From Streptomyces sp. GESEQ-4 (GTDB lineage: Bacteria; Actinomycetota; Actinomycetes; Streptomycetales; Streptomycetaceae): DNA of 64,000 nucleotides. Location of the stretch: the NCBI RefSeq assembly GCF_017948455.1, contig NZ_JAFFSU010000008.1, positions 62,001-126,000 of the forward strand, given 5' to 3'. This document shows positions 57,825 through 64,000 of this stretch, in pieces. Position 1 is the first letter of the stretch, and each line of letters opens with the position of its first letter. Made by a program: the position numbers and the translations under genes. The notes under the pieces were generated by a model, which saw only the letters and a list, made by a program, of their open reading frames with translations, had not been told where the DNA came from and did no database searches.

Positions 57825-59327
57825 ATGCGCAACGAGGGACTGGGGTCATGGCCCGCACGCCGGGCCCGGAAGACCCCGCACCGCACCGCCCTGATCCACG
57901 GCGAGACGGCGTTCACCTATGCCGAGCTGTACCACCGCACCACTCGGCTCGCCCATGCCCTGCGCGCCCGCGGCGTGCGGCGCGGCGACCGGATCGCCTA
58001 CCTCGGCCCCAACCACCCCTCCTACCTGGAGACCCTGTTCGCGGCGGGCACCCTCGGCGCGGTCTTCGTTCCGCTCAACACCCGCCTCGCCGGACCCGAG
58101 ATCGCCTACCAGCTCGCCGACTCCGGAGCCAAGGCCCTCGTCTACGGCCCCGCGTTCCAGGGCCTGGTCGCGGGACTGCCCGGCAGTACCGACGTGCGTA
58201 CGTACGTCGAAGCCGGCGCCGAGTACGAGGAGGCGCTGGCCTCCGTGTCGCAGGAGCCCATCGACGAACCGGTCGGCGCCGACGACACCTGCATCATCAT
58301 GTACACCTCGGGCACGACCGGCCGCCCCAAGGGCGCAATGCTCACGCACGGCAATCTGACCTGGAACGCGATCAACGTCCTCGTCGACACCGACCTGATC
58401 GCCGACGAACGCGCGCTGGTGTCGGCCCCGTTGTTCCACACGGCGGGCCTGAACATGCTCACCCTGCCGGTGCTGCTCAAGGGCGGTACGTGCGTGCTGG
58501 TCGAGGCCTTCGTCCCGGAGGCGACCTTCGACCTGATCGAACGGCACCGGATCACCTTCATGTTCGGGGTGCCGACGATGTTCGAGCAGATCGCCCGGCA
58601 TCCGCGCTGGCCGGACGCCGACCTGTCCAGCCTGCGCATCCTCACCTGCGGCGGCTCGCCGGTGCCGACACCGCTGATCGCCGCCTACCAGGAGCGCGGG
58701 CTGACCTTCCTCCAGGGCTACGGCATGACGGAGGCCTCGCCCGGGACGCTGTTCCTGGACGCCGAGCACGCGCTGAGCAAGGCGGGCTCGGCGGGGGTGC
58801 CGCACTTCTTCAGCGACGTACGGGTGGTACGGCCGGACCTCACGCCGGTCGACGTCGGTGAGACCGGCGAGATCGTGGTCCGGGGACCGAATGTCATGGC
58901 CGGTTACTGGGGGCTGGCCGAGGAGACGGCCGGCTCCTTCGCGGACGGGTGGTTCCGCAGCGGGGACGCGGCCCGGGTCGACGAGGACGGCTATGTCTTC
59001 ATCGTCGACCGCATCAAGGACATGATCATCTCCGGCGGGGAGAACATCTACCCCGCCGAGATCGAGGACCTGCTCCTCGCCCACCCCGACATCGTCGAGT
59101 GCGCGGTCATCGGCGTACCCGACGACAAGTGGGGCGAGGTGCCGCGCGCCGTCGTCGTGCCGCGCGAGGACGTCTCGGTGGATCCCGACGAGATCCTCGC
59201 GTCCCTGTCCGGCCGCCTCGCCAAGTACAAGATCCCGAAATCGGTGGTCCTCGCGGACGAACTCCCGCGCACCGCCTCCGGAAAGCTCCTCAAGTCCCGT
59301 GTCCGCAGTCGGTACGGCAACCAGTAA
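57825..59327 (+). CDS. Acyl-CoA ligase (fatty acid/aryl type, 500 aa)
   Basis: Adenylate-forming enzyme: the AMP loop MYTSGTTGRPKGAMLTHGN, QGYGMTEASPG, the hinge-adjacent GWFRSGDAARVDEDGYVFIVDRIKDMIISGGENIYPAEIE (in pieces) and the final catalytic Lys in PRTASGKLLK. It activates a carboxylic acid with CoA and ATP, cytosolic. ATG at 57825. It is third in the plus-strand operon and presumably starts breakdown of the acid imported nearby. Confidence 0.93.
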   Translation: MRNEGLGSWPARRARKTPHRTALIHGETAFTYAELYHRTTRLAHALRARGVRRGDRIAYLGPNHPSYLETLFAAGTLGAVFVPLNTRLAGPEIAYQLADSGAKALVYGPAFQGLVAGLPGSTDVRTYVEAGAEYEEALASVSQEPIDEPVGADDTCIIMYTSGTTGRPKGAMLTHGNLTWNAINVLVDTDLIADERALVSAPLFHTAGLNMLTLPVLLKGGTCVLVEAFVPEATFDLIERHRITFMFGVPTMFEQIARHPRWPDADLSSLRILTCGGSPVPTPLIAAYQERGLTFLQGYGMTEASPGTLFLDAEHALSKAGSAGVPHFFSDVRVVRPDLTPVDVGETGEIVVRGPNVMAGYWGLAEETAGSFADGWFRSGDAARVDEDGYVFIVDRIKDMIISGGENIYPAEIEDLLLAHPDIVECAVIGVPDDKWGEVPRAVVVPREDVSVDPDEILASLSGRLAKYKIPKSVVLADELPRTASGKLLKSRVRSRYGNQ

Positions 59328-59335
59328 GGAACCTC

Positions 59336-59791
59336 ATGAGCATCACGGTCAACGGCATCGACGAACTGAAGAAGCTCGCGGGCAGCGACCTCGGCACCAG
59401 CGAGTGGATCGAGATCACCCAGGAGCGCATCAACACGTTCGCCGACGCCACGGGCGACCACCAGTGGATCCACGTCGACCCGGAGAAGGCCGCCGAGGGC
59501 CCCTTCGGCGCCCCGATCGCGCACGGCTACCTCACGCTCTCCCTCTTCATCCCGCTGTTCACCGAGCTGCTCGACGTCCAGGGCGTCACCACCAAGGTCA
59601 ACTACGGCCTGAACAAGGTGCGTTTCCCCTCGCCGGTGAAGGTCGGCTCGAAGATCCGGCTGGTCGGGAAGCTCGCGGACGTCGAGGAGGTCCCCGGCGG
59701 GGTGCAGATCACCGTCGACGGCACGATAGAGATCGAGGGCGGCGCGAAGCCTGCCGCCGTGCTGCAGAGCCTGTCCCGCTTCTACGCCTGA
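59336..59791 (+). CDS. MaoC-like hydratase/dehydratase (151 aa)
   Basis: A hot-dog fold hydratase: the motif FADATGDHQWIHVDPEKAAEGPFGAPIAHGYLTLSL contains the catalytic Asp and His of R-specific enoyl-CoA hydratases. KVNYGLNKVRFPSPVKVGSKIRL is the family's second half. It would hydrate an enoyl-CoA to the 3-hydroxyacyl-CoA used by the SDR. ATG at 59336 after AAGGAACCTC. The 3' end overlaps the convergent PaaX gene by 10 bp. Confidence 0.92.
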   Translation: MSITVNGIDELKKLAGSDLGTSEWIEITQERINTFADATGDHQWIHVDPEKAAEGPFGAPIAHGYLTLSLFIPLFTELLDVQGVTTKVNYGLNKVRFPSPVKVGSKIRLVGKLADVEEVPGGVQITVDGTIEIEGGAKPAAVLQSLSRFYA

Positions 59792-60612
59792 TCGGGGCGT
59801 ACCGGCACGAGGTCGAGAAGGCGTTCCGAAGCCTCCAGCGCCGGCGGGGTGAACCGCTCGTGCACCCGCCGGAACGTCTTCTCGGCCCGTTCCGCCGGCC
59901 AGTCGTCCGGCAGATGCCCGACCGGCAGCCGGGGATCACGGCGGATGATCCGCAGCCACTCGGCCTGCAGCACCAGCCGCAGCCCGAGCGCGTCGTCGGC
60001 GTCCGGCAGGTCCGTCTCCCACGGCTGCCAGCGGCGGACGAACTCCTCGTAGCGCACCGCCAGTTCGGACAGCTCCCAGGTCTCCTCGATCATCGCGCCG
60101 ATGTCCATGCCGGCGTCGGCATGCGCGCGGAAGATCTTCACATGCGCGGACAGCCCCAGCTCGGCGACCAGCTCACCCACGTCGACGTGACCGGGCGCGA
60201 TCCACAGCCCGTTGAACAGCGGCCCGAACCCGCTCCACGTGAGCTTCGAGCGCAGGTCGTGCCGCTGCCGCTGCCAGGACTCGGGCAGGGAGAAGCCGAG
60301 CAGGGTCCAGGTGCCGTCCCACTGCCGGTTGACCGCGCCGGTCTCCCAGATGCGCCGCTCGCCGTCGCGCAGGACGGCCTCCGAATGCCCGGTCAGCCCG
60401 AAGTACATCCGGCGGCCCTCGCGCTGGCGGCGCAGCAGGCCACGGTGCACCATCCGAGTCAGCGTCGAGCGCGTCGCCTGCTCACCGACGCCGACCCGGC
60501 CGAAGACGTCGATGACGCTGCCCGAGTACACGCAGACATCACGCCCGAGCACCTGATCGCCCAGGAACGTCAGCATCAGGGACTGGGGCCGCAGCGACTC
60601 TTCGGTGGTCAC
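59782..60612 (-). CDS. PaaX-family transcriptional repressor (276 aa)
   Basis: PaaX fold: LMLTFLGDQVLGRDVCVYSGSVIDVFGRVGVGEQATRSTLTRMVHRGLL is the N-terminal winged helix (in pieces), and WDGTWTLLGFSLPESWQRQRHDLRSKLTWSGFGPLFNGLWIAPG the central domain. PaaX represses phenylacetate catabolism genes until phenylacetyl-CoA binds, so an acyl-CoA made by the ligase here may be its ligand. GTG at 60612. It faces the end of the operon tail to tail. Confidence 0.92.
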   Translation of the reverse strand: MTTEESLRPQSLMLTFLGDQVLGRDVCVYSGSVIDVFGRVGVGEQATRSTLTRMVHRGLLRRQREGRRMYFGLTGHSEAVLRDGERRIWETGAVNRQWDGTWTLLGFSLPESWQRQRHDLRSKLTWSGFGPLFNGLWIAPGHVDVGELVAELGLSAHVKIFRAHADAGMDIGAMIEETWELSELAVRYEEFVRRWQPWETDLPDADDALGLRLVLQAEWLRIIRRDPRLPVGHLPDDWPAERAEKTFRRVHERFTPPALEASERLLDLVPVRPDQA

Positions 60613-60636
60613 GCGGCCACGGTAACGCGTGCCGGA

Positions 60637-61485
60637 TCAGTCCGTGACCTGCTGGTACGAGTACACGGTCGTCGACAGCGCGCAGATGCCGGGCTGGATC
60701 ACCTGGGCACGCAGGGCGCCGCCGCGCACGTCGTAGTCGACGCCCTCCGTCTCGAAGGTGCCGGTGCACACACTGCGCTGTGGTAGCGCGAACAGGCTCT
60801 TGACCGCCCCGGTGACCGGCTGCCCGTCGAGCTTCCCGGGCAGGTCGACCTGGAGGAGCGGGCGGATCTCCGGGAAGAGGGACCCGGTGGCGTCGTTCGA
60901 GGCGCACACCAGCCGGGTCTCGGTCACGAAGTCGCAGCCCTGGATGTCACGCACCGGCTTGTCCAGCGTGATCTGCCCGGCCTCCTTCAGGTCACCGCCC
61001 GTCTGCGGGGTGGACGGGTTCAGCAGGGGAGCGGGGAAGACCTGGAGCCGGTTCTGGGCGCCCCACTCGCCCGACACCAGCCACTGCCCGTCCGGCGAGA
61101 CGGTCGCGAAGGAGTTGTTCAGCTTCTCGCCCGCGCCCAGCTGGTGGACGTACTCGTAGCGCTTTCCGGCCGGAGTCGTCACCGCGTACATCTTGGACGT
61201 GGCCGTGTCCGGGCCCTGATAGGCGTCGAACGTGTACCCGTTCGCGATATCCGGGTCGCCGACGTGGTTCCAGCCCTTGAAGCGCAGATCCAGTGGGATG
61301 TCCGTGAGCCCCCGGTACAGCAGCGACCCGTCGGCCCGGCTCGCGAGACCCTGACCGCCGCCGAGGGTGTCGGTGTACGCCGTGCCGGCCTCCGCCCAAC
61401 GCGGGTCACCGGCGGCGGACGCGGTGCCGGCGCCCGCGGCGAACGCTCCTAATAACGCGGCCAGGCAGACCAGTTGACGTCTCAT
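60637..61485 (-). CDS. Secreted hypothetical protein (282 aa)
   Basis: A signal peptide (RRQLVCLAALLGAFAAGAGTASAA) precedes a domain with strands such as WLVSGEWGAQNRLQVFPAP and IQGCDFVTETRLVCAS that suggests a small beta-propeller-like or beta-rich fold. Two Cys pairs could form disulfides outside the cell. I do not recognise a family. ATG at 61485 overlaps the PHP gene stop by one base (TGATG), so it is coupled to that gene and may work with it. Confidence 0.78.
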   Translation of the reverse strand: MRRQLVCLAALLGAFAAGAGTASAAGDPRWAEAGTAYTDTLGGGQGLASRADGSLLYRGLTDIPLDLRFKGWNHVGDPDIANGYTFDAYQGPDTATSKMYAVTTPAGKRYEYVHQLGAGEKLNNSFATVSPDGQWLVSGEWGAQNRLQVFPAPLLNPSTPQTGGDLKEAGQITLDKPVRDIQGCDFVTETRLVCASNDATGSLFPEIRPLLQVDLPGKLDGQPVTGAVKSLFALPQRSVCTGTFETEGVDYDVRGGALRAQVIQPGICALSTTVYSYQQVTD

Positions 61486-63152
61486 CAGGCACCCTTCACG
61501 TCGACGAATATCGGGTTGGAATAGAACCACGTATCGGCCCACGGGTCACCGTTGCCGGGCTCGTGGGGGAGCGGCCCGTGCGGGTCGACGGAGGCGCCCA
61601 GATAGCCGGCGCCGTGCCGCTCGCCGTCGCTGCCGCGCAGCCGGACGTAGAAGGACTCGTCGCCGGCGGTGAGCGGGATACGCAGGGTGTACGTCCCCTT
61701 GCGGCCGCTGACGTCCTTGGTGGTGACGACCTTGGTGGCGGGCGCCCGCCAGGTGTCACGGTCGGCCGCCGGGCCGCGCACCGCGCCCCGGATGACATCC
61801 ACGTGCGCCAACTCGGGCAGGATTCCCTGCGGGTTGGGGCGGGAGGCGCTGGTGACGGTGACCGTCAGGGTGAGCCGCTCGCCCTTGCGGACCCGCAGCC
61901 TGCCGCCCAGCGTGACGCCCCGGCCGTGGTCGCAGTCGCGCCTCAGCCGCACCTCTAGCCCGTCCAGCAGATGCCCGTGGTCGAGCCAGACGCGGCCCGC
62001 GCGCAGGCCCGCCATCACCGAGCGGTAGCCGTAGCGGGTGACTCCCACGTGGGTGCGGCTGAACTGGCCGGGCCAGAAGTCGCCGCCGGGCTGGGGTTCG
62101 GTGGTGTTCACCGGGTCGGGCAGGCGGCCGGTGTTGTCGAAGTTCTGGCCGGGGAGCCAGTCGCCGTTCTTCCAGGTGTCGAACACCACCCGGTGCACAT
62201 CGGAGTTGGTGGTGATGGTGAACAGCCTGCCCTCGGCGAGCATGGCGTCCCACAGGCCTCCGACGGTGGCCGTCATCCAGTCGAAGCCGCCGTAGGTGAC
62301 GTACGCGTCGGCCGGATAGCCGGGCCAGGAGTTCTCCGAGGGCTTGTTCTCGTACTCGCCGCGGATCGAGGTCGGACCGCGCCAGCCGGGGATGGCGCCA
62401 CCCTGGGCGCCGGGCGCGCCCTCCACACCGATCATGATCTCGGGAGCCGCGTCCCGCCAGTTGCGCATCTCGTGCGGGGAGTCGATGCCGAGCCGCAACG
62501 GGTGGTTGGCGAGGACGAGCACATCGTCGACGTAACCCGTGCGGCGCTGCTCGGCCAGCCACTTGATCGCCTTGACGGCGTGCGCCTCGTTGCGCGGGGT
62601 GTCGGGGTGGTTCGGGCCGCCCTTGTCGTAACCGAGCAGCTTGCCGTCGTAGGCGAGCTCGAACTTCGTGAGCAGGTCGACCTCGTGCGGGCCCGGTGCC
62701 GCGAAGACCGTGCAGTGCTCGGCGCCCGGGATGTACCACTCCAGGCCCTGGAAGATCAGCTGACGCGGGTTCGCGGCCCGCGCCTTCAGGATCTCCTGGT
62801 GCTCCAGCTTCGCCCCGAACTCGGCGTGCCCGAAATTGGAGTGCTCGTTGAAGACCAGCCAGTCGACGCCGTACTCGGCACCGGCCTTGACGACCTGGTC
62901 GAAGGTGTACTTCGCGTCGTGGCTGTAGACGGAGTGGACGTGGTGGTCGCCGACGAGGTAGGCGAGGCGCGGGTCGTCACCGCCGAAGGGCCGCGAGGAC
63001 GCCGCCGCGGGCACGGCAGCCGAGCCGAGGGCGAAGGCGGCGCCGAACAGGCCCGTCCGGCGCAGGAGTCCGCGCCTGGACAGGCCCTGCGGATCGAGTT
63101 CCGCACGGGACACGGACGGGTCGGCCCAGGCGGGCAGCTGCTGGTCGTTCAC
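61485..63152 (-). CDS. Secreted PHP-domain phosphoesterase-like protein (555 aa)
   Basis: A Tat signal (SRRGLLRRTGLFGAAFALGSAAVPAAA) is followed by a PHP metal site: GDHHVHSVYSHDAKYTFDQVV, DWLVFNEHSNFGHAEFG and later TITTNSDVHRVVFDTW. PHP domains hydrolyse phosphoesters with a trinuclear metal centre. The C-terminal ~150 residues look like a beta-sandwich. GTG at 63152 with GGAAGG eight bases upstream. It lies downstream of the LamG-like gene and upstream of the secreted hypothetical protein, all on one strand. Confidence 0.85.
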   Translation of the reverse strand: MNDQQLPAWADPSVSRAELDPQGLSRRGLLRRTGLFGAAFALGSAAVPAAASSRPFGGDDPRLAYLVGDHHVHSVYSHDAKYTFDQVVKAGAEYGVDWLVFNEHSNFGHAEFGAKLEHQEILKARAANPRQLIFQGLEWYIPGAEHCTVFAAPGPHEVDLLTKFELAYDGKLLGYDKGGPNHPDTPRNEAHAVKAIKWLAEQRRTGYVDDVLVLANHPLRLGIDSPHEMRNWRDAAPEIMIGVEGAPGAQGGAIPGWRGPTSIRGEYENKPSENSWPGYPADAYVTYGGFDWMTATVGGLWDAMLAEGRLFTITTNSDVHRVVFDTWKNGDWLPGQNFDNTGRLPDPVNTTEPQPGGDFWPGQFSRTHVGVTRYGYRSVMAGLRAGRVWLDHGHLLDGLEVRLRRDCDHGRGVTLGGRLRVRKGERLTLTVTVTSASRPNPQGILPELAHVDVIRGAVRGPAADRDTWRAPATKVVTTKDVSGRKGTYTLRIPLTAGDESFYVRLRGSDGERHGAGYLGASVDPHGPLPHEPGNGDPWADTWFYSNPIFVDVKGA

Positions 63153-63172
63153 GGGGATGCCTTCCGAAAGGT

Positions 63173-64000
63173 TCAGTGGTTCATGAACGACGTGACGGGC
63201 AGGGCGCGTTCGACGATCCGGACGTCGCCGAGGCGCCCGTACAGGATCTGGTCGATCTTCCCGCCGTACTCGTAGCCGCCGAGCAGCCACGGCAGGCCCA
63301 CCGAGGCCAGGCCGATCGCGGGTGCGTGCGGGTTGCGGGCGACCGGGCAGCCCTGGACGTACAGCGTGGTGTGCCTGCCGTCGTTGACGACGGCGACGTG
63401 CCACCACTGCTCGCGGGCCGTCTCGTCGCCCCAGTTGGTGGCGATGCCCTGCTGGTTGAGCGGGCGCACGGCCCACTGCGGGCCGGGTCCGTCGGAGAGG
63501 GACAGCGTGGCGAGCGGCTCGTCCGGGTCGCCCTCGGTCTTGCCGGCCGCCCCGCCGGTGCCGGTGCGGCTGACCAAGCCGCCCCAGGCGTTGCGGGAGG
63601 AGCTCCAGTCGGCGGGCAGCCAGTAGAACGCCTCGATGGTGTAACCGGCCTTGAACGTGGCCGAGTTGAGCGGGGCGCCCTCGACCGTACGCAGATAGGC
63701 GCCCTCGAGCGGCGGCTTGCCGCCCCGGAAGTACAGGCTGCCGTGCCCCGGCTGGTCCGGGTGATGAGCCGTCGACCAGGTCAGCGAGGCGTCCCCGACC
63801 TCGACCGCGGCGAGGTCGTTGCCGCGCCCCGACAGGTCACGCACCGTCCCCTCGACCGCGGCCCCCTCCTCGTGCCCGTCGAATCGCCAGTACGCGACCG
63901 TGCCCCGCACCAGCATCCGGTCGGCGGACCGGGACGGCCGTACGGGTATCGGCGCGAACCCGGCGAACCGCTCCTCGAAGTCGACGTCGACGGAGAACCG
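63173..64000 (-). CDS. LamG/concanavalin-like domain protein (N-terminus beyond window)
   Basis: The visible 276 codons include VAYWRFDGHEEGAAV, RDLSGRGNDLAAV, GYTIEAFYWLP, WWHVAVVNDGRHTTLYVQG and IDQILYGRLGDVRIVERAL, which together form a LamG-type jelly-roll domain of extracellular proteins. The frame is open to base 64000 (FSVDVDFEERFAGF), so a larger N-terminal part, perhaps a phosphoesterase domain as in similar proteins, lies outside. The stop is 21 bases before the PHP gene start, so the two are probably cotranscribed. Confidence 0.85.
   Translation of the reverse strand, partial: RFSVDVDFEERFAGFAPIPVRPSRSADRMLVRGTVAYWRFDGHEEGAAVEGTVRDLSGRGNDLAAVEVGDASLTWSTAHHPDQPGHGSLYFRGGKPPLEGAYLRTVEGAPLNSATFKAGYTIEAFYWLPADWSSSRNAWGGLVSRTGTGGAAGKTEGDPDEPLATLSLSDGPGPQWAVRPLNQQGIATNWGDETAREQWWHVAVVNDGRHTTLYVQGCPVARNPHAPAIGLASVGLPWLLGGYEYGGKIDQILYGRLGDVRIVERALPVTSFMNH

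Noticed and set aside
1..64000. Many long open frames antisense or shifted to the genes listed
   Set aside because: High GC removes stop codons from other frames. These frames encode Arg/Pro/Ser/Ala-rich nonsense without motifs, while one frame at each locus shows clear family features.
1..64000. tRNA, rRNA or CRISPR array
   Set aside because: No cloverleaf, rRNA core sequence or regularly spaced identical repeats were seen. TTCGAACCCCC near 27310 looks like a T-loop, but no tRNA body surrounds it.

Overview
The window is high-GC actinobacterial DNA and almost certainly comes from a Streptomyces chromosome. The supporting signs are strong third-position GC bias, many GTG/TTG starts with GGAGG-type ribosome sites, ATGA/GTGA translational coupling, short GC-rich palindromic repeats between genes, and gene families typical of the genus. 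From memory, the block from the pterin-like cluster to transketolase resembles the SCO665x-SCO6663 neighbourhood of S. coelicolor. This was not checked by a search.

Layout. 1-6.7 kb: the 5' part of a membrane Ser/Thr kinase, two divergent AraC regulators, an AlkD-like repair protein, a PIN/Phd toxin-antitoxin pair with a palindromic operator, an alpha/beta hydrolase with a Cys nucleophile, and a GNAT. 6.7-11.2 kb: a coupled oligopeptide/nickel-type substrate-binding lipoprotein, a fused DppB-DppC permease and an MFS transporter, with no ATPase. 11.2-19.0 kb: an unusual cluster with a CDP-alcohol phosphatidyltransferase, an MDR dehydrogenase, a degenerate PTPS/QueD-like protein, a glycosyltransferase, a methyltransferase, a UPF0104 membrane protein, a creatininase-family amidohydrolase and a GTP cyclohydrolase II. 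The cyclohydrolase carries Met120 in place of the usual Tyr. 19.2-22.5 kb: an FAD amine oxidase-like protein and two saccharopine dehydrogenase-like proteins, which look like lysine catabolism. 22.5-27.2 kb: a serine hydrolase, a TetR/MFS pair, an F420/FMN oxidoreductase, and a scar where a TnpB fragment interrupts a small gene.

27.4-32.5 kb: a shikimate/quinate utilisation locus with an MHS transporter, a TetR regulator, a shikimate dehydrogenase and a QuiC-type 3-dehydroshikimate dehydratase. Two similar CTAA-N16-TTAG palindromes probably coordinate it. 32.5-43 kb: a pentapeptide-like membrane protein, then the pentose-phosphate operon tkt-tal-zwf-opcA-pgi-gnd-histidine phosphatase on the minus strand, with an AraC regulator divergent from it. 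44-51.7 kb: a secreted GH16 glucanase with CBM6 and a LacI-type operator, an MMPL transporter with a two-component system, and a secreted sulfatase. 51.8-60.6 kb: a degradative region with IclR, a secreted hydrolase, an MHS transporter, MarR, SDR, an amidohydrolase, an acyl-CoA ligase, MaoC and PaaX. 60.6-64 kb: a minus-strand set of secreted proteins (LamG-like, PHP phosphoesterase, hypothetical) running off the right edge.

The most notable system is the 11.2-19.0 kb cluster. Its cyclohydrolase has the residue known from S. coelicolor SCO6655 to stop the reaction at the formylated intermediate FAPy. The adjacent creatininase-family protein belongs to the same superfamily as archaeal FAPy deformylase, and the PTPS-like protein has lost catalytic and zinc residues. 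Together they suggest a dedicated, still uncharacterised GTP-derived pathway that ends in glycosylation, methylation and a membrane step.
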